NCBI GenBank assembly: GCA_000497405.1
Contig: KI547038.1
Coordinates: 450,987-487,552, forward strand
Reading direction: 5' to 3'
DNA length: 36,566 bases
From: Streptomycetaceae bacterium MP113-05
GTDB taxonomy: Bacteria > Actinomycetota > Actinomycetes > Streptomycetales > Streptomycetaceae
A program made the position numbers and the translations under genes. Below the pieces are notes generated by a model, which was not told where the DNA came from, did no database searches, and saw only the letters and a program-made list of their open reading frames with translations. Of the stretch, positions 29,709-36,566 are shown in pieces. Numbering within the stretch: the first letter of the stretch is position 1; each line of letters begins with the position of its first letter.

Positions 29709-31028
29709 ATGACGACGGAGGGCGCGGACCACGGGACCGACCGTCCCCGCACCGGCGGCGCGGTGCCCCGCGTGTCCGGCACCGCCCGGGTCCACGGGGT
29801 GCCGAGCACCACCGAGCGCTGGGAGGCGTTCTACCGCTGGGGCCCGTACGGTCTGCTGGCGCTCGCCACGGGAATGTCCGCGGCCACCGTGAGCGCCCTC
29901 ATGACGCCCGGAGAGGTGTACTCCGCCGCCGTGCTTCTCGGCGCCGCGCTGGCGCTTCTGTTGTGGGCGACGTGGGCCGGTGGGCAGGGAGACCGGTGGG
30001 GTGGGGTCCACTACGCGGTGCGCACCGTGCTGGCGTTCGCCCTCTCCTGGCTGAACCCGTTCTTCGCGATCTTCGCTCTGATCGGCTACTTCGACGCCCC
30101 GAAGCTGCTGCCCGCCCGCTGGGTGCGGCCGGGTCTGTTCGCCACGGCGGTGACGATGGCCGGCTCGCAGTCCGGGGGGCTGCCGCCGGGATCGACGACG
30201 CAGTGGTTCCTCTTCGGCGCGCTGTACGCGTTGAACGCCGGGCTGGGTCTGGTCTTCGGCCACCTCGGTGAGAAGGAGGCGGAGGACGCGGCGGCCAAGG
30301 CGGTGACCATCGCCGAACTGGAACGCGCCAACGCCCGCCTGGAACAGGCGTTGCAGGAGAACGCCGGTCTTCACGCGCAGCTCCTCGTCCAGGCGCGGGA
30401 GGCGGGCGTCGCCGACGAACGGCGCCGGCTCGCAGCCGAGATCCACGACACGCTCGCGCAGGGACTCACCGGCGTCATCACCCAGCTGCAGGTCGTCCGG
30501 GACACCTCCGATCCGGGCGTCGCCCGCGAACACCTGGCCCGTGCTCAGTCGCTGGCCCGGCACAGCCTGGGTGAGGCCCGCCGTTCGGTACACGACCTGG
30601 CGCCTGGTGCGCTGGCACGGAACGCGCTGCCCGCCGCGCTGGAGACGGCGGTCGAGGAGTGGGGAGCGCGGACGGGCCTGCAGACCGGCTTCACGGTGAC
30701 GGGGCCGGTGGAGAAGCTGCACGACGAGATCGAGGCGAGCCTGCTGCGCATCGCGCAGGAGAGCCTCGCCAACACCGCCCGGCACGCCGCCGCATCCCGC
30801 GTCGGCGTCACCCTCTCCTTCATGGACGGCGAGGTCACCCTGGACGTACGGGACGACGGTCGCGGCTTCGACCCGGGGGCCGTGGCACCACGCAGCGGCT
30901 CGGGCGGGTTCGGGCTGGGCGGTATGCGGGCCCGCGCGGAGCGGCTCGCGGGGCGTGTGGACGTCGAGTCGGAACCGGGGCACGGCACGGCGGTGTCGGC
31001 CCGCGTACCGTTGGTGCGCCATGGCTGA
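29709..31028 (+). CDS. NarL-family sensor histidine kinase (HisKA_3)
   Basis: A 439-residue kinase. About residues 35-185 contain several membrane helices (WGPYGLLALATGMSAATVSA onward) with almost no extracellular domain, as in kinases that sense within the membrane. A coiled coil (LERANARLEQALQENAGL) leads to the HisKA_3 motif AEIHDTLAQGLTG with phospho-acceptor H246. The HATPase_c domain has LLRIAQESLANTARHA (N box), DDGRGFDPG (G1) and GGFGLGGMRARAE (G2). The start at 29709 is preferred over GTG 29682 and ATG 29697 because CATGCT lies 7 nt upstream and GGGGAGC directly precedes it. The gene overlaps the response regulator by 8 bp. Confidence 0.9.
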   Translation: MTTEGADHGTDRPRTGGAVPRVSGTARVHGVPSTTERWEAFYRWGPYGLLALATGMSAATVSALMTPGEVYSAAVLLGAALALLLWATWAGGQGDRWGGVHYAVRTVLAFALSWLNPFFAIFALIGYFDAPKLLPARWVRPGLFATAVTMAGSQSGGLPPGSTTQWFLFGALYALNAGLGLVFGHLGEKEAEDAAAKAVTIAELERANARLEQALQENAGLHAQLLVQAREAGVADERRRLAAEIHDTLAQGLTGVITQLQVVRDTSDPGVAREHLARAQSLARHSLGEARRSVHDLAPGALARNALPAALETAVEEWGARTGLQTGFTVTGPVEKLHDEIEASLLRIAQESLANTARHAAASRVGVTLSFMDGEVTLDVRDDGRGFDPGAVAPRSGSGGFGLGGMRARAERLAGRVDVESEPGHGTAVSARVPLVRHG

Positions 31029-31698
31029 GCGACCGGTTTCCGTACTCCTCGTCGACGACCACCCGGTGGTGCGCGACGGGCTGCGCGGCATGTTCGAGGC
31101 GTCCGCCGGCACGGGTGCGGAGGCGGGCTTCGACGTGCTGGGCGAGGCGGCGAGCGGCGAGGAGGCCGTCGCACTGACGGTCCGCCTGGACCCGGACGTG
31201 GTGCTGATGGACCTGCGGATGCCGGGTGGCGGCGGGGTCGCCGCGATCGCCGAACTGACGCGGCGCGGCGTCCGCAGCAGAGTCCTGGTTCTCACCACCT
31301 ACGACACGGACTCCGACACGTTGCCCGCGATCGAGGCGGGCGCGACCGGCTACCTGCTCAAGGACGCCCCGCGCGAGGAGTTGTTCACCGCCGTACGGGC
31401 CGCCGCGGAGGGCCGCACGGTGCTGTCCCCGGCGGTCGCGTCCCGGCTGGTGTCCCGCGTCCGCACCCCGAACGGCGGCGCGGGGGCGCCGCTCAGCGCC
31501 CGGGAACGGGAGGTGCTGGGGCTGGTCGCGGGGGGTGCGGCGAACCGGGAGATCGCTCGGCGGCTGTTCATCAGCGAGGCGACGGTCAAGACGCACCTCA
31601 CGCACCTGTACGCGAAACTGGGCGTCAACGACCGGGCGGCGGCCGTCGCCGCGGGCTACGACCGGGGCGTCCTCGGCCGACACCACCCCGAGACATAG
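31021..31698 (+). CDS. NarL/LuxR-family response regulator
   Basis: A 225-residue response regulator. The receiver domain (VSVLLVDDHPVVRDGL) has its phosphorylated Asp at D64 in VVLMDLRMP and conserved Thr/Lys in VLTTYDT and YLLKDA. A linker leads to the LuxR-type helix-turn-helix (LSAREREVLGLVAGGAANRE through ISEATVKTHL). It partners the overlapping kinase and most likely controls the ABC exporter upstream. The ATG at 31021 lies inside the last codons of the kinase gene (8-bp overlap). It is convergent with the ATP-grasp gene 15 bp later. Confidence 0.93.
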   Translation: MAERPVSVLLVDDHPVVRDGLRGMFEASAGTGAEAGFDVLGEAASGEEAVALTVRLDPDVVLMDLRMPGGGGVAAIAELTRRGVRSRVLVLTTYDTDSDTLPAIEAGATGYLLKDAPREELFTAVRAAAEGRTVLSPAVASRLVSRVRTPNGGAGAPLSAREREVLGLVAGGAANREIARRLFISEATVKTHLTHLYAKLGVNDRAAAVAAGYDRGVLGRHHPET

Positions 31699-31713
31699 CC
31701 CGCCCCGCCGGGA

Positions 31714-32553
31714 TCAGCTCTCCAGGACGGCGCGCAGCGAGCCGCGCAGGGCGGTGACGAAGCGGTCGCGGGTCTCCTCGGGGACCAGGCTCAGCGACAG
31801 GTAGGGGTTGAGGTCCTCCAACTCGACCAGCAGCAGGTCCCCGTCGCGTGTGCGGCAGGCGTCAACGCGCTGGATGCCGTGCTCGAGGGTGTTCCAGTCG
31901 GCGAAGCGCTGGGCGAACCCGCGGTCGGCGTCGGTGGCTTCGTAGGGGCGCAGCTCCCAGCGGCGTTCCGGGTCCGGGGCGTGCAGGGCGTACTGGAGGA
32001 CGCGGTCGACGAAGTAGAAGGACACCTCGTAGCGGAAGTCGACGTGCGGCTGCACCAGCAGGGTGCCGTCGTCGAAGGCGAGGGTGTCCAGGTCCGCGCG
32101 GTCGAGGATCTCCAGGCCGATGGAGTCGGCGCCGGCCTTGGGCTTGACGACGTACCGGGGGGCCTCGGGCAGCCGGCCGAGGTCTGTGCGGCGGTCCACG
32201 GTCGGGATGACGGGGAAGCCGTCGGCGGCCAGGTCCACGAGGTACTGCTTGCCGGCCATGTCGGCCCGCCCGGTGAGCGGGTTGTGGATGCGTGCGCCGG
32301 TGCGGAGGGAGACCTCACGGAAGGCGTCGTACGCGTCCTGGTAGTGGATCACCGGTCCGCTGTTGCGCACCAGGCACAGGTCGAACGCGTCCAGCAGTGC
32401 GGCGGCGTCCAGCGGGTGGCAGAGGGCGACGTCCCATTCGTCGCGGAGACGCGCGGACAGTTCGACGTCCTCGTCGCCGTAACGACGGCCCTGTGCCGGA
32501 TACGTCAGGTCGGTGACGTACAGCAGGCGCGGGCGGGTGAATGGTGCCGGCAT
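31714..32553 (-). CDS. ATP-grasp domain protein, unknown substrate
   Basis: A 279-residue protein beginning MPAPFTRPRLLYVTDLTYPA. The central segment YVVKPKAGADSIGLEIL (about 150-166) is the ATP-binding lysine and flexible loop. LLVQPHVDFRYEVSFYFVD and the C-terminal LLVELEDLNPYLSL (metal-binding Glu and Asn) complete an ATP-grasp ligase of RimK/DdlB-like layout. Such enzymes join a carboxylate to an amine via an acyl phosphate. The gene stands alone: no peptide precursor, transporter or partner enzyme is adjacent, and upstream are the rodlin terminators. GGAGAG about 6 nt before the ATG supports the start. Confidence 0.75.
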   Translation of the reverse strand: MPAPFTRPRLLYVTDLTYPAQGRRYGDEDVELSARLRDEWDVALCHPLDAAALLDAFDLCLVRNSGPVIHYQDAYDAFREVSLRTGARIHNPLTGRADMAGKQYLVDLAADGFPVIPTVDRRTDLGRLPEAPRYVVKPKAGADSIGLEILDRADLDTLAFDDGTLLVQPHVDFRYEVSFYFVDRVLQYALHAPDPERRWELRPYEATDADRGFAQRFADWNTLEHGIQRVDACRTRDGDLLLVELEDLNPYLSLSLVPEETRDRFVTALRGSLRAVLES

Positions 32554-32616
32554 GTCGTCTCTCCGTGGTCGGGGTGCTACCGGTCAAGTTAACCGAGAGT
32601 GTCCTGGACGACGCGC

Positions 32617-32648
32617 GGCCCCTCCCCCGCGTACGCCGGGGAGGGGCC
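32617..32648 (-). terminator. Hairpin terminator downstream of the rodlin pair (distal)
   Basis: GGCCCCTCCCC (32617-32627) pairs with GGGGAGGGGCC (32638-32648). It is the second of two stems after the rodlin genes and also separates them from the ATP-grasp promoter. Confidence 0.65.
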
Positions 32649-32662
32649 TTGTGAGGGTCGTT

Positions 32663-32694
32663 CCGGCCCGGGCCCCCGAGGGGGCCCGGGCCGG
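32663..32694 (-). terminator. Hairpin terminator downstream of the rodlin pair (proximal)
   Basis: The arms at 32663-32677 (CCGGCCCGGGCCCCC) and 32680-32694 form 14-15 consecutive G-C pairs, 17 nt after the stop of the distal rodlin. The very high stability suits a strongly transcribed developmental gene. Confidence 0.8.
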
Positions 32695-32711
32695 GTCAGC
32701 CGTGAGGCTGA

Positions 32712-33137
32712 TTACTCGCCGTTGCCGTTGCCGGCGCCGTTCTGCGACAGGACGGGGATGCCGTCGCTCAGCAGGTGCGACAGCGGGTCGTCACCGTCGA
32801 CCTGGGTCGAGTTCTCGGTGCAGTTCTGGTTGTTCTGGCTGGTCAGAACGTCGTTGACGTTGACGCCGGTGACCAGGCCGAGGCCGTTCAGCGCGTTGGT
32901 CTTGGTGACCGGGACGGCGATGCACGGCTTGTTCAGCGAGCCGTTCACGAGCGCCATGTTCGGGCTCATGTGACCACCGGTCGTGGTGTTGCCGTAGATC
33001 TGGTCCGAGCCGTTGCCGTTCTGCGTGGTGACGTTCTCGTTCAGGTCACCGACGGCCAGGGCCGGGGTGGCGGCGACGCCGGTGGCACCGACCACGGACG
33101 CCGCGACAGCAGCGGTGGCGAAAACCTTCTTGAGCAC
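32712..33137 (-). CDS. Rodlin family surface protein (downstream copy)
   Basis: A 141-residue secreted protein. The signal peptide MLKKVFATAAVAASVVGATG through TPALA is probably cleaved before VGD. The mature part of about 112 residues shows rodlin hallmarks: NGNGSDQIYGNTTTGGHMSP, LVNGSLNKPC, NVNDVLTSQNNQNC and QVDGDDPLSHLL, with two cysteines. Rodlins RdlA/RdlB organise chaplin fibres into the rodlet layer of aerial hyphae and spores. It differs from the neighbouring copy at only about ten positions. The GTG start has AAGGA about 7 nt upstream. It is the second gene of a probable two-gene transcript ending at the double terminator. Confidence 0.88.
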   Translation of the reverse strand: MLKKVFATAAVAASVVGATGVAATPALAVGDLNENVTTQNGNGSDQIYGNTTTGGHMSPNMALVNGSLNKPCIAVPVTKTNALNGLGLVTGVNVNDVLTSQNNQNCTENSTQVDGDDPLSHLLSDGIPVLSQNGAGNGNGE

Positions 33138-33184
33138 GAGTGTTCCTTCTTCCGGTGTGTGAAATGCCCGACAGACGGGGTGTG

Positions 33185-33607
33185 TCAGTCGCCGTTGCCG
33201 TTGCCGGCGCCGTTCTGCGACAGGACGGGGATGCCGTCGCTCAGCAGGTGCGACAGCGGGTCGTCACCGTCGACCTGGGTCGAGTTCTCGGTGCAGTTCT
33301 GGTTGTTCTGGCTGGTCAGAACGTCGTTGACGTTGACGCCGACAGCGCCGATGCCGTTCAGAACGTTGGTCTTGGTGACGGGGACCGCGATGCACGGCTT
33401 GTTCAGCGAGCCGTTCACGAGCGCCATGTTCGGGCTCATGTGACCACCGGTCGTGGTGTTGCCGTAGATCTGGTCCGAGCCGTTGCCGTTCTGCGTGGTG
33501 ACGTTCTCGTTACCATCACCGACAGCCATGGCGGGGGCGGCCGCAGCACCGCTGGCGCCGACGACGGAGGCAGCGACAGCAGCGGTCGCAAAGACCTTCT
33601 TCAGCAC
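33185..33607 (-). CDS. Rodlin family surface protein (upstream copy)
   Basis: A 140-residue secreted rodlin with signal peptide MLKKVFATAAVAASVVGASG through APAMA and a mature region almost identical to the adjacent copy; one residue is missing near LNGIGAVGVNVND. Two cysteines (KPC, NQNC) are conserved. The GTG start at 33607 has GGAAGGAAAG upstream; the frame extends further to 33715 but the signal peptide defines the start. The 47-bp gap to the second rodlin holds only its ribosome binding site, so both are probably cotranscribed from a promoter between 33608 and 33776. No chaplin gene is in the window. Confidence 0.88.
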   Translation of the reverse strand: MLKKVFATAAVAASVVGASGAAAAPAMAVGDGNENVTTQNGNGSDQIYGNTTTGGHMSPNMALVNGSLNKPCIAVPVTKTNVLNGIGAVGVNVNDVLTSQNNQNCTENSTQVDGDDPLSHLLSDGIPVLSQNGAGNGNGD

Positions 33608-33653
33608 GAGTCTTTCCTTCCGGATCATGGGGTGCCCCGGTGCCGGAGCACCC

Positions 33654-33725
33654 TGGACAACTCCCCAGTCGCCGGGAGGTTGTTGCCGTTCACCCGTCTG
33701 GACGCGTTTGGACACCTATATGGAC
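33654..33725. promoter_or_regulatory. TGGAC repeat array in the rodlin/peptidase divergent region
   Basis: TGGAC occurs at 33654, 33699, 33709 and 33721. The last three are spaced 10 and 12 bp apart, about one helical turn each, upstream of both divergent genes. It could be a regulator binding array; no factor is assigned. Confidence 0.35.
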
Positions 33726-33776
33726 GATCTTCGCCCCCCAGGCCGTGACCCGGGCCGGACAGCACAGAATGGGGGC

Positions 33777-35594
33777 ATGACGACGCACACGGACGACGCC
33801 ATGCCGGACTGGGAGAAGCGGTTCCGGGCACCCCGGGTGGGGCTGCCGGAATGGGCGGAGGACGCGCCAGACCGTTCCCTGTTCGTCTCCAACGCCACCG
33901 GCACCTTCGAGCTCTACGCCTGGGACCGGGCCACCGGTACCCAACGGCAGGCCACCGACCGGCCGAACGGCACCACGGACGGTGTGCTGACACCCGACGG
34001 CGAGTGGATCTGGTGGTTCTCCGACACCGACGGCGACGAGTTCGGCGTATGGCTGCGGCAACCGTTCGGCGGCGGTCCGGACGAGCCGGCGGCGCCCGGA
34101 CTGGCACCGTCCTACCCGGCGGGTCTCGCCCTGGGCCGGGACGGCGGCGCGGTGATCGGCCGGTCCACCGACGAGGAGGGCTCCACGCTGCACGTGTCCC
34201 GGCCGGGCACGGAACCGGTGGAGATCTACCGGCATCAGGAGTCCGCGGGCGTGGGCGACCTCAGCCACGACGGCGACCTGATCGCGATCGAGCACACCGA
34301 GCACGGCGACGCCATGCACTCGGCGCTGCGCGTGGTGCGCCGCGACGGCAGCACGGTCGCCGAACTGGACGACACCGAGGGCGGCACCAGGGATCTGGGT
34401 CTGACGGTGCTGGGCTTCGCCCCGGCCGCCGGCGACGCCCGGCTGCTCGTGGGCCACCAGAGGCGCGGTCGCTGGGAGCCCATGGTGTGGAACCCGGAGA
34501 CCGGCGAGACCACCGACCTGGACCTGGGCCTGCCCGGCGACGTGAGCGCCGAGTGGTATCCGGACGGATCGGCGCTGCTGGTGGTGCACAGCCACCAGGC
34601 GCGCAGCGAGATGTGGCGCTGCACGCTCACTCCCGGCGGGCTCGGTACGCCGGAACGGGTCCGGACCCCGACCGGCTCGGTGTCGGGCGCGACCGCCCGC
34701 CCGGACGGGACGGTGGAGTACCTGTGGTCCTCGGCCGCCGAGCCGCCGCAGGTGCGCTCCACGACCGGCACGGTCGTGCTCGACCCTCCCGGCATGAAGG
34801 CGCCCGGATCGGTACCGGTGGAGGACGCCTGGGTAGAGAGCCCCGGGGGCCGGGTGCACGCCCTGGTGCAGCGTCCGCCCGGCGAGGGCCCGTTCCCGAC
34901 CGTGTTCGAGGTGCACGGCGGCCCGACCTGGCACGACAGCGACGCCTTCGCCGGGCAGCCCGCAGCCTGGGTGGACCACGGCTTCGCCGTCGTCCGGGTC
35001 AACTACCGCGGCTCCACGGGCTACGGCCGGGCGTGGACGGACGCGCTCAAGCACCGCGTCGGCCTGATCGAACTGGAGGACGTCGAGGCGGTGCGCGACT
35101 GGGCGGTGGAGTCGGGCCTCGCGGACCCGGAGCGGCTGGTGCTGGCCGGCGGCTCCTGGGGCGGCTACCTGACGCTGCTGGGCCTGGGCACCCGGCCGGA
35201 GAAGTGGGCGCTCGGTCTGGCGGCCGTCCCGGTGGCGGACTACGTCACCGCCTACCAGGACGAGATGGATGCGTTGAAGTCCCTGGACCGCACCCTGCTG
35301 GGCGGCACCCCGGAGGAGGTCCCGGAACGCTATGCGGCGTCGTCGCCGCTGACGTACGTGGATGCCGTGCGCGCGCCGGTGTACATCTCGGCGGGCCTCA
35401 ACGACCCGCGCTGCCCGATCCGGCAGGTGGAGAACTACGTGGATCGGCTGGCGGCACGCGGCCATCCGCACGAGGTGTACCGCTACGACGCGGGACACGG
35501 CTCGCTGGTGGTGGAGGAGCGGATCAAGCAGCTCCGCTTGGAGATCGAGTTCGCCCAGCGGCATCTTCCGGGCCTTCCTCCGGCCCCGGCGTGA
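33777..35594 (+). CDS. S9-family peptidase (prolyl oligopeptidase/acylaminoacyl type)
   Basis: A 605-residue cytoplasmic serine peptidase (no signal peptide). Residues 30-340 form a beta-propeller of repeated WYPDGS/LSHDGD-like blades. Residues 355-600 form the alpha/beta-hydrolase catalytic domain with oxyanion motif VFEVHGGPTW and an intact triad: S460 in GGSWGGY, D543 in GLNDPRCP and H574 in DAGHGS. Family members cleave short peptides or remove N-acylated residues. The start is ATG 33777, 6 nt after CAGAAT, a degenerate -10; a longer frame runs back through the rodlin gene and is not used. The last 71 bp overlap the SURF1 gene tail to tail. Confidence 0.9.
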   Translation: MTTHTDDAMPDWEKRFRAPRVGLPEWAEDAPDRSLFVSNATGTFELYAWDRATGTQRQATDRPNGTTDGVLTPDGEWIWWFSDTDGDEFGVWLRQPFGGGPDEPAAPGLAPSYPAGLALGRDGGAVIGRSTDEEGSTLHVSRPGTEPVEIYRHQESAGVGDLSHDGDLIAIEHTEHGDAMHSALRVVRRDGSTVAELDDTEGGTRDLGLTVLGFAPAAGDARLLVGHQRRGRWEPMVWNPETGETTDLDLGLPGDVSAEWYPDGSALLVVHSHQARSEMWRCTLTPGGLGTPERVRTPTGSVSGATARPDGTVEYLWSSAAEPPQVRSTTGTVVLDPPGMKAPGSVPVEDAWVESPGGRVHALVQRPPGEGPFPTVFEVHGGPTWHDSDAFAGQPAAWVDHGFAVVRVNYRGSTGYGRAWTDALKHRVGLIELEDVEAVRDWAVESGLADPERLVLAGGSWGGYLTLLGLGTRPEKWALGLAAVPVADYVTAYQDEMDALKSLDRTLLGGTPEEVPERYAASSPLTYVDAVRAPVYISAGLNDPRCPIRQVENYVDRLAARGHPHEVYRYDAGHGSLVVEERIKQLRLEIEFAQRHLPGLPPAPA

Positions 35595-36408
35595 CGGGGT
35601 CGGCCGGTTCCGGCGTGACGGGGTCGGCCGACTGAGCGGTGCCTTCCGGTGCGAGGCCGAGCGCGGCGTCCCGCGCCGGCTCGGCGTCGCGCCGGAAGAG
35701 GCGGAACCACATGAAGAGCAGGAATCCGACGAACGCGAACCACTCGGCGGTGTAGCCGAGGTTCTGGAAGGCCTTCAGGTCCAGGCTGGTGCCGGCCGCA
35801 GCGACCGGGGGCACCGGCCGCAGCGGCGCCTCGGTGTTCTGCACGGTGATCCAGGTGTCGCGCACGTCGTACGGCACCACGTTGACCAGGGCGGCGGCGC
35901 TGACCAGCCCGAGCTGCCCTTCGGGCAGTCCGCCCGCCGGGTTGACGCCGGGGCTGCCCTCGGTCTCCGAAACCTGCAGGGCGCCGCTCACGGCCACGTC
36001 CCCACGCGGGGGCGCCGGCACCTGAGAGGGGTCGGCGTCCCCCGGAAGCCAGCCGCGCACCACGGGCAGCGCCGGCCCGGGGTCCGTGCGCAGCAGGTTC
36101 AGCACGTAGAAGCCGCGCTCGCCGTCGACCCGCCGGTCCGGTACGAGCAGCGGGTGGCCGGTGTCGTAACGTCCGGTGGCCTCGGCGGTACGGCCGACGG
36201 TGTCCTTGGTGAGCGGCAGCAGGTCGGCGAGCGGCTCGGGAGTGGCGTCGGGGGCACGCTCGGCGGCCTCCTCCTGCTGCCGGTGGCTGTCCACGCGCGC
36301 CTCGAAGCGGCCGAGCTGCCAGGTGCCCATGAACAGGCAGACCGGGATCGCGAGAACGACGAAGAGGTTGATCCCCCACCATCGCGGGGTCAGCAGGAAC
36401 CGGTACAC
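35524..36408 (-). CDS. SURF1-family cytochrome oxidase assembly protein
   Basis: A 294-residue SURF1 protein. TM1 at about 10-32 (WWGINLFVVLAIPVCLFMGTW) is followed by QLGRFE, typical of the family. A large extracytoplasmic domain includes LLVPDRRVDGERGFYVLNLL and LPVVRGWLPGD, and TM2 is at about 218-238 (WFAFVGFLLFMWFRLF). A Pro/Glu-rich tail contains a duplicated PADPVTP unit. SURF1 helps insert haem a into cytochrome aa3 oxidase. The GTG start has TACCGT 6 nt upstream and no ribosome binding site, suggesting leaderless translation even though another minus-strand gene ends 19 nt upstream. The 3' end overlaps the convergent peptidase by 71 bp. Confidence 0.9.
   Translation of the reverse strand: MYRFLLTPRWWGINLFVVLAIPVCLFMGTWQLGRFEARVDSHRQQEEAAERAPDATPEPLADLLPLTKDTVGRTAEATGRYDTGHPLLVPDRRVDGERGFYVLNLLRTDPGPALPVVRGWLPGDADPSQVPAPPRGDVAVSGALQVSETEGSPGVNPAGGLPEGQLGLVSAAALVNVVPYDVRDTWITVQNTEAPLRPVPPVAAAGTSLDLKAFQNLGYTAEWFAFVGFLLFMWFRLFRRDAEPARDAALGLAPEGTAQSADPVTPEPADPVTPGPEEGPEDAAGRTRSPSGAA
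35586..35630. repeat. 21-bp direct repeat across the peptidase stop codon
   Basis: CCGGCGTGACGGGGTCGGCC(G) occurs at 35586-35606 and again at 35610-35630. The first copy contains the peptidase TGA stop (35592-35594). On the other strand it encodes the duplicated ADPVTP unit in the SURF1 tail. Confidence 0.9.
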
Positions 36409-36414
36409 GCGTCA

Positions 36415-36420
36415 ACGGTA
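36415..36420 (-). promoter_or_regulatory. Probable -10 box of leaderless SURF1 gene
   Basis: On the minus strand TACCGT lies 6 nt before the GTG at 36408. No Shine-Dalgarno sequence is seen. Confidence 0.4.
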
Positions 36421-36427
36421 CGCGGCG

Positions 36428-36566
36428 TCACGCGGCGGGAAGCACCCCGGTCCGGTAGAGGGTGCCCGCGCAGGCGCCCTCGATCAGCACGCTGTCGGTG
36501 GCGGGCTCGCCGGCTTCGGGAGTGTGGGAGATCAGCGCGCCGGCGGGTGCCGGCTCCTCACCGCCA
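36428..36566 (-). CDS. Unidentified protein, C-terminal fragment
   Basis: An open frame enters from the right edge and stops at TGA 36430-36428, 19 nt upstream of SURF1. The visible 45 residues include GALISHTPEAGEPATDSVLI and end GACAGTLYRTGVLPAA. I do not recognise the family. Codon choice has strong G/C third positions (GAC AGC GTG CTG ATC GAG), which supports real coding. It may be cotranscribed with SURF1. Confidence 0.55.
   Translation of the reverse strand, partial: GGEEPAPAGALISHTPEAGEPATDSVLIEGACAGTLYRTGVLPAA

Overview
The window is Streptomyces-type chromosome. It is very G+C-rich, with GTG starts, GTGA/ATGA gene overlaps and many apparently leaderless promoters. Marker genes are a WblA-type WhiB protein, an Ssd/TadZ-type septum protein beside a Tad pilus ATPase, a streptomycete CRP, and two rodlins, which are proteins of the aerial-hypha and spore surface. 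I see no phage, insertion sequence, CRISPR array or biosynthetic cluster.

Left and middle (1-26.9 kb) is conserved actinobacterial housekeeping DNA. From the left it holds the 5' end of tadA and ssd (minus), a HAD-IB phosphatase, a degenerate Fic-like protein (minus), a CooC-like P-loop ATPase, a deacetylase-like lipoprotein (minus), a SulP anion transporter fused to a beta-carbonic anhydrase, acs, a holin-X-like membrane protein and an EphE-like hydrolase. After an 836-bp gap come wblA, two ArsA/GET3-like ATPases (minus), a DUF4177 protein, RidA, a Nudix hydrolase, a metallo-beta-lactamase-fold hydrolase, crp (minus), nth, a CoA pyrophosphatase and a MarP-like protease. A bifunctional PBP, a YqeY protein (minus), a metallophosphoesterase and tRNA-Pro(CGG) follow. 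The content matches Mycobacterium tuberculosis Rv3659c-Rv3683 as I remember it. However, the whole wblA-to-marP block is reversed in order and in every strand relative to M. tuberculosis, and apparently to S. coelicolor, while both flanks keep their orientation. This looks like a clean 9-10 kb inversion and is the most interesting large-scale feature.

Right part (27.1-36.6 kb) is more variable. It holds a DedA gene broken by a 2-bp insertion, a four-gene unit (ABC ATPase, permease, NarL-family sensor kinase and response regulator), an orphan ATP-grasp enzyme (minus), two nearly identical tandem rodlin genes (minus) with strong terminators, an S9 prolyl-oligopeptidase-type peptidase, SURF1 (minus) overlapping it tail to tail, and the 3' end of an unidentified gene.

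Working together: the central block combines stress and redox regulation (WblA, CRP), paired GET3-like ATPases, envelope synthesis and defence (PBP, MarP), and metabolite or nucleotide clean-up (RidA, two Nudix enzymes, MBL, Nth). SulP-carbonic anhydrase and Acs handle bicarbonate and acetate. Several in-gene tandem duplications (SulP transport core, WblA C-terminus, the peptidase/SURF1 overlap) suggest slippage-type changes in this strain. All identifications come from reading motifs and from memory of gene families; no database search was run.
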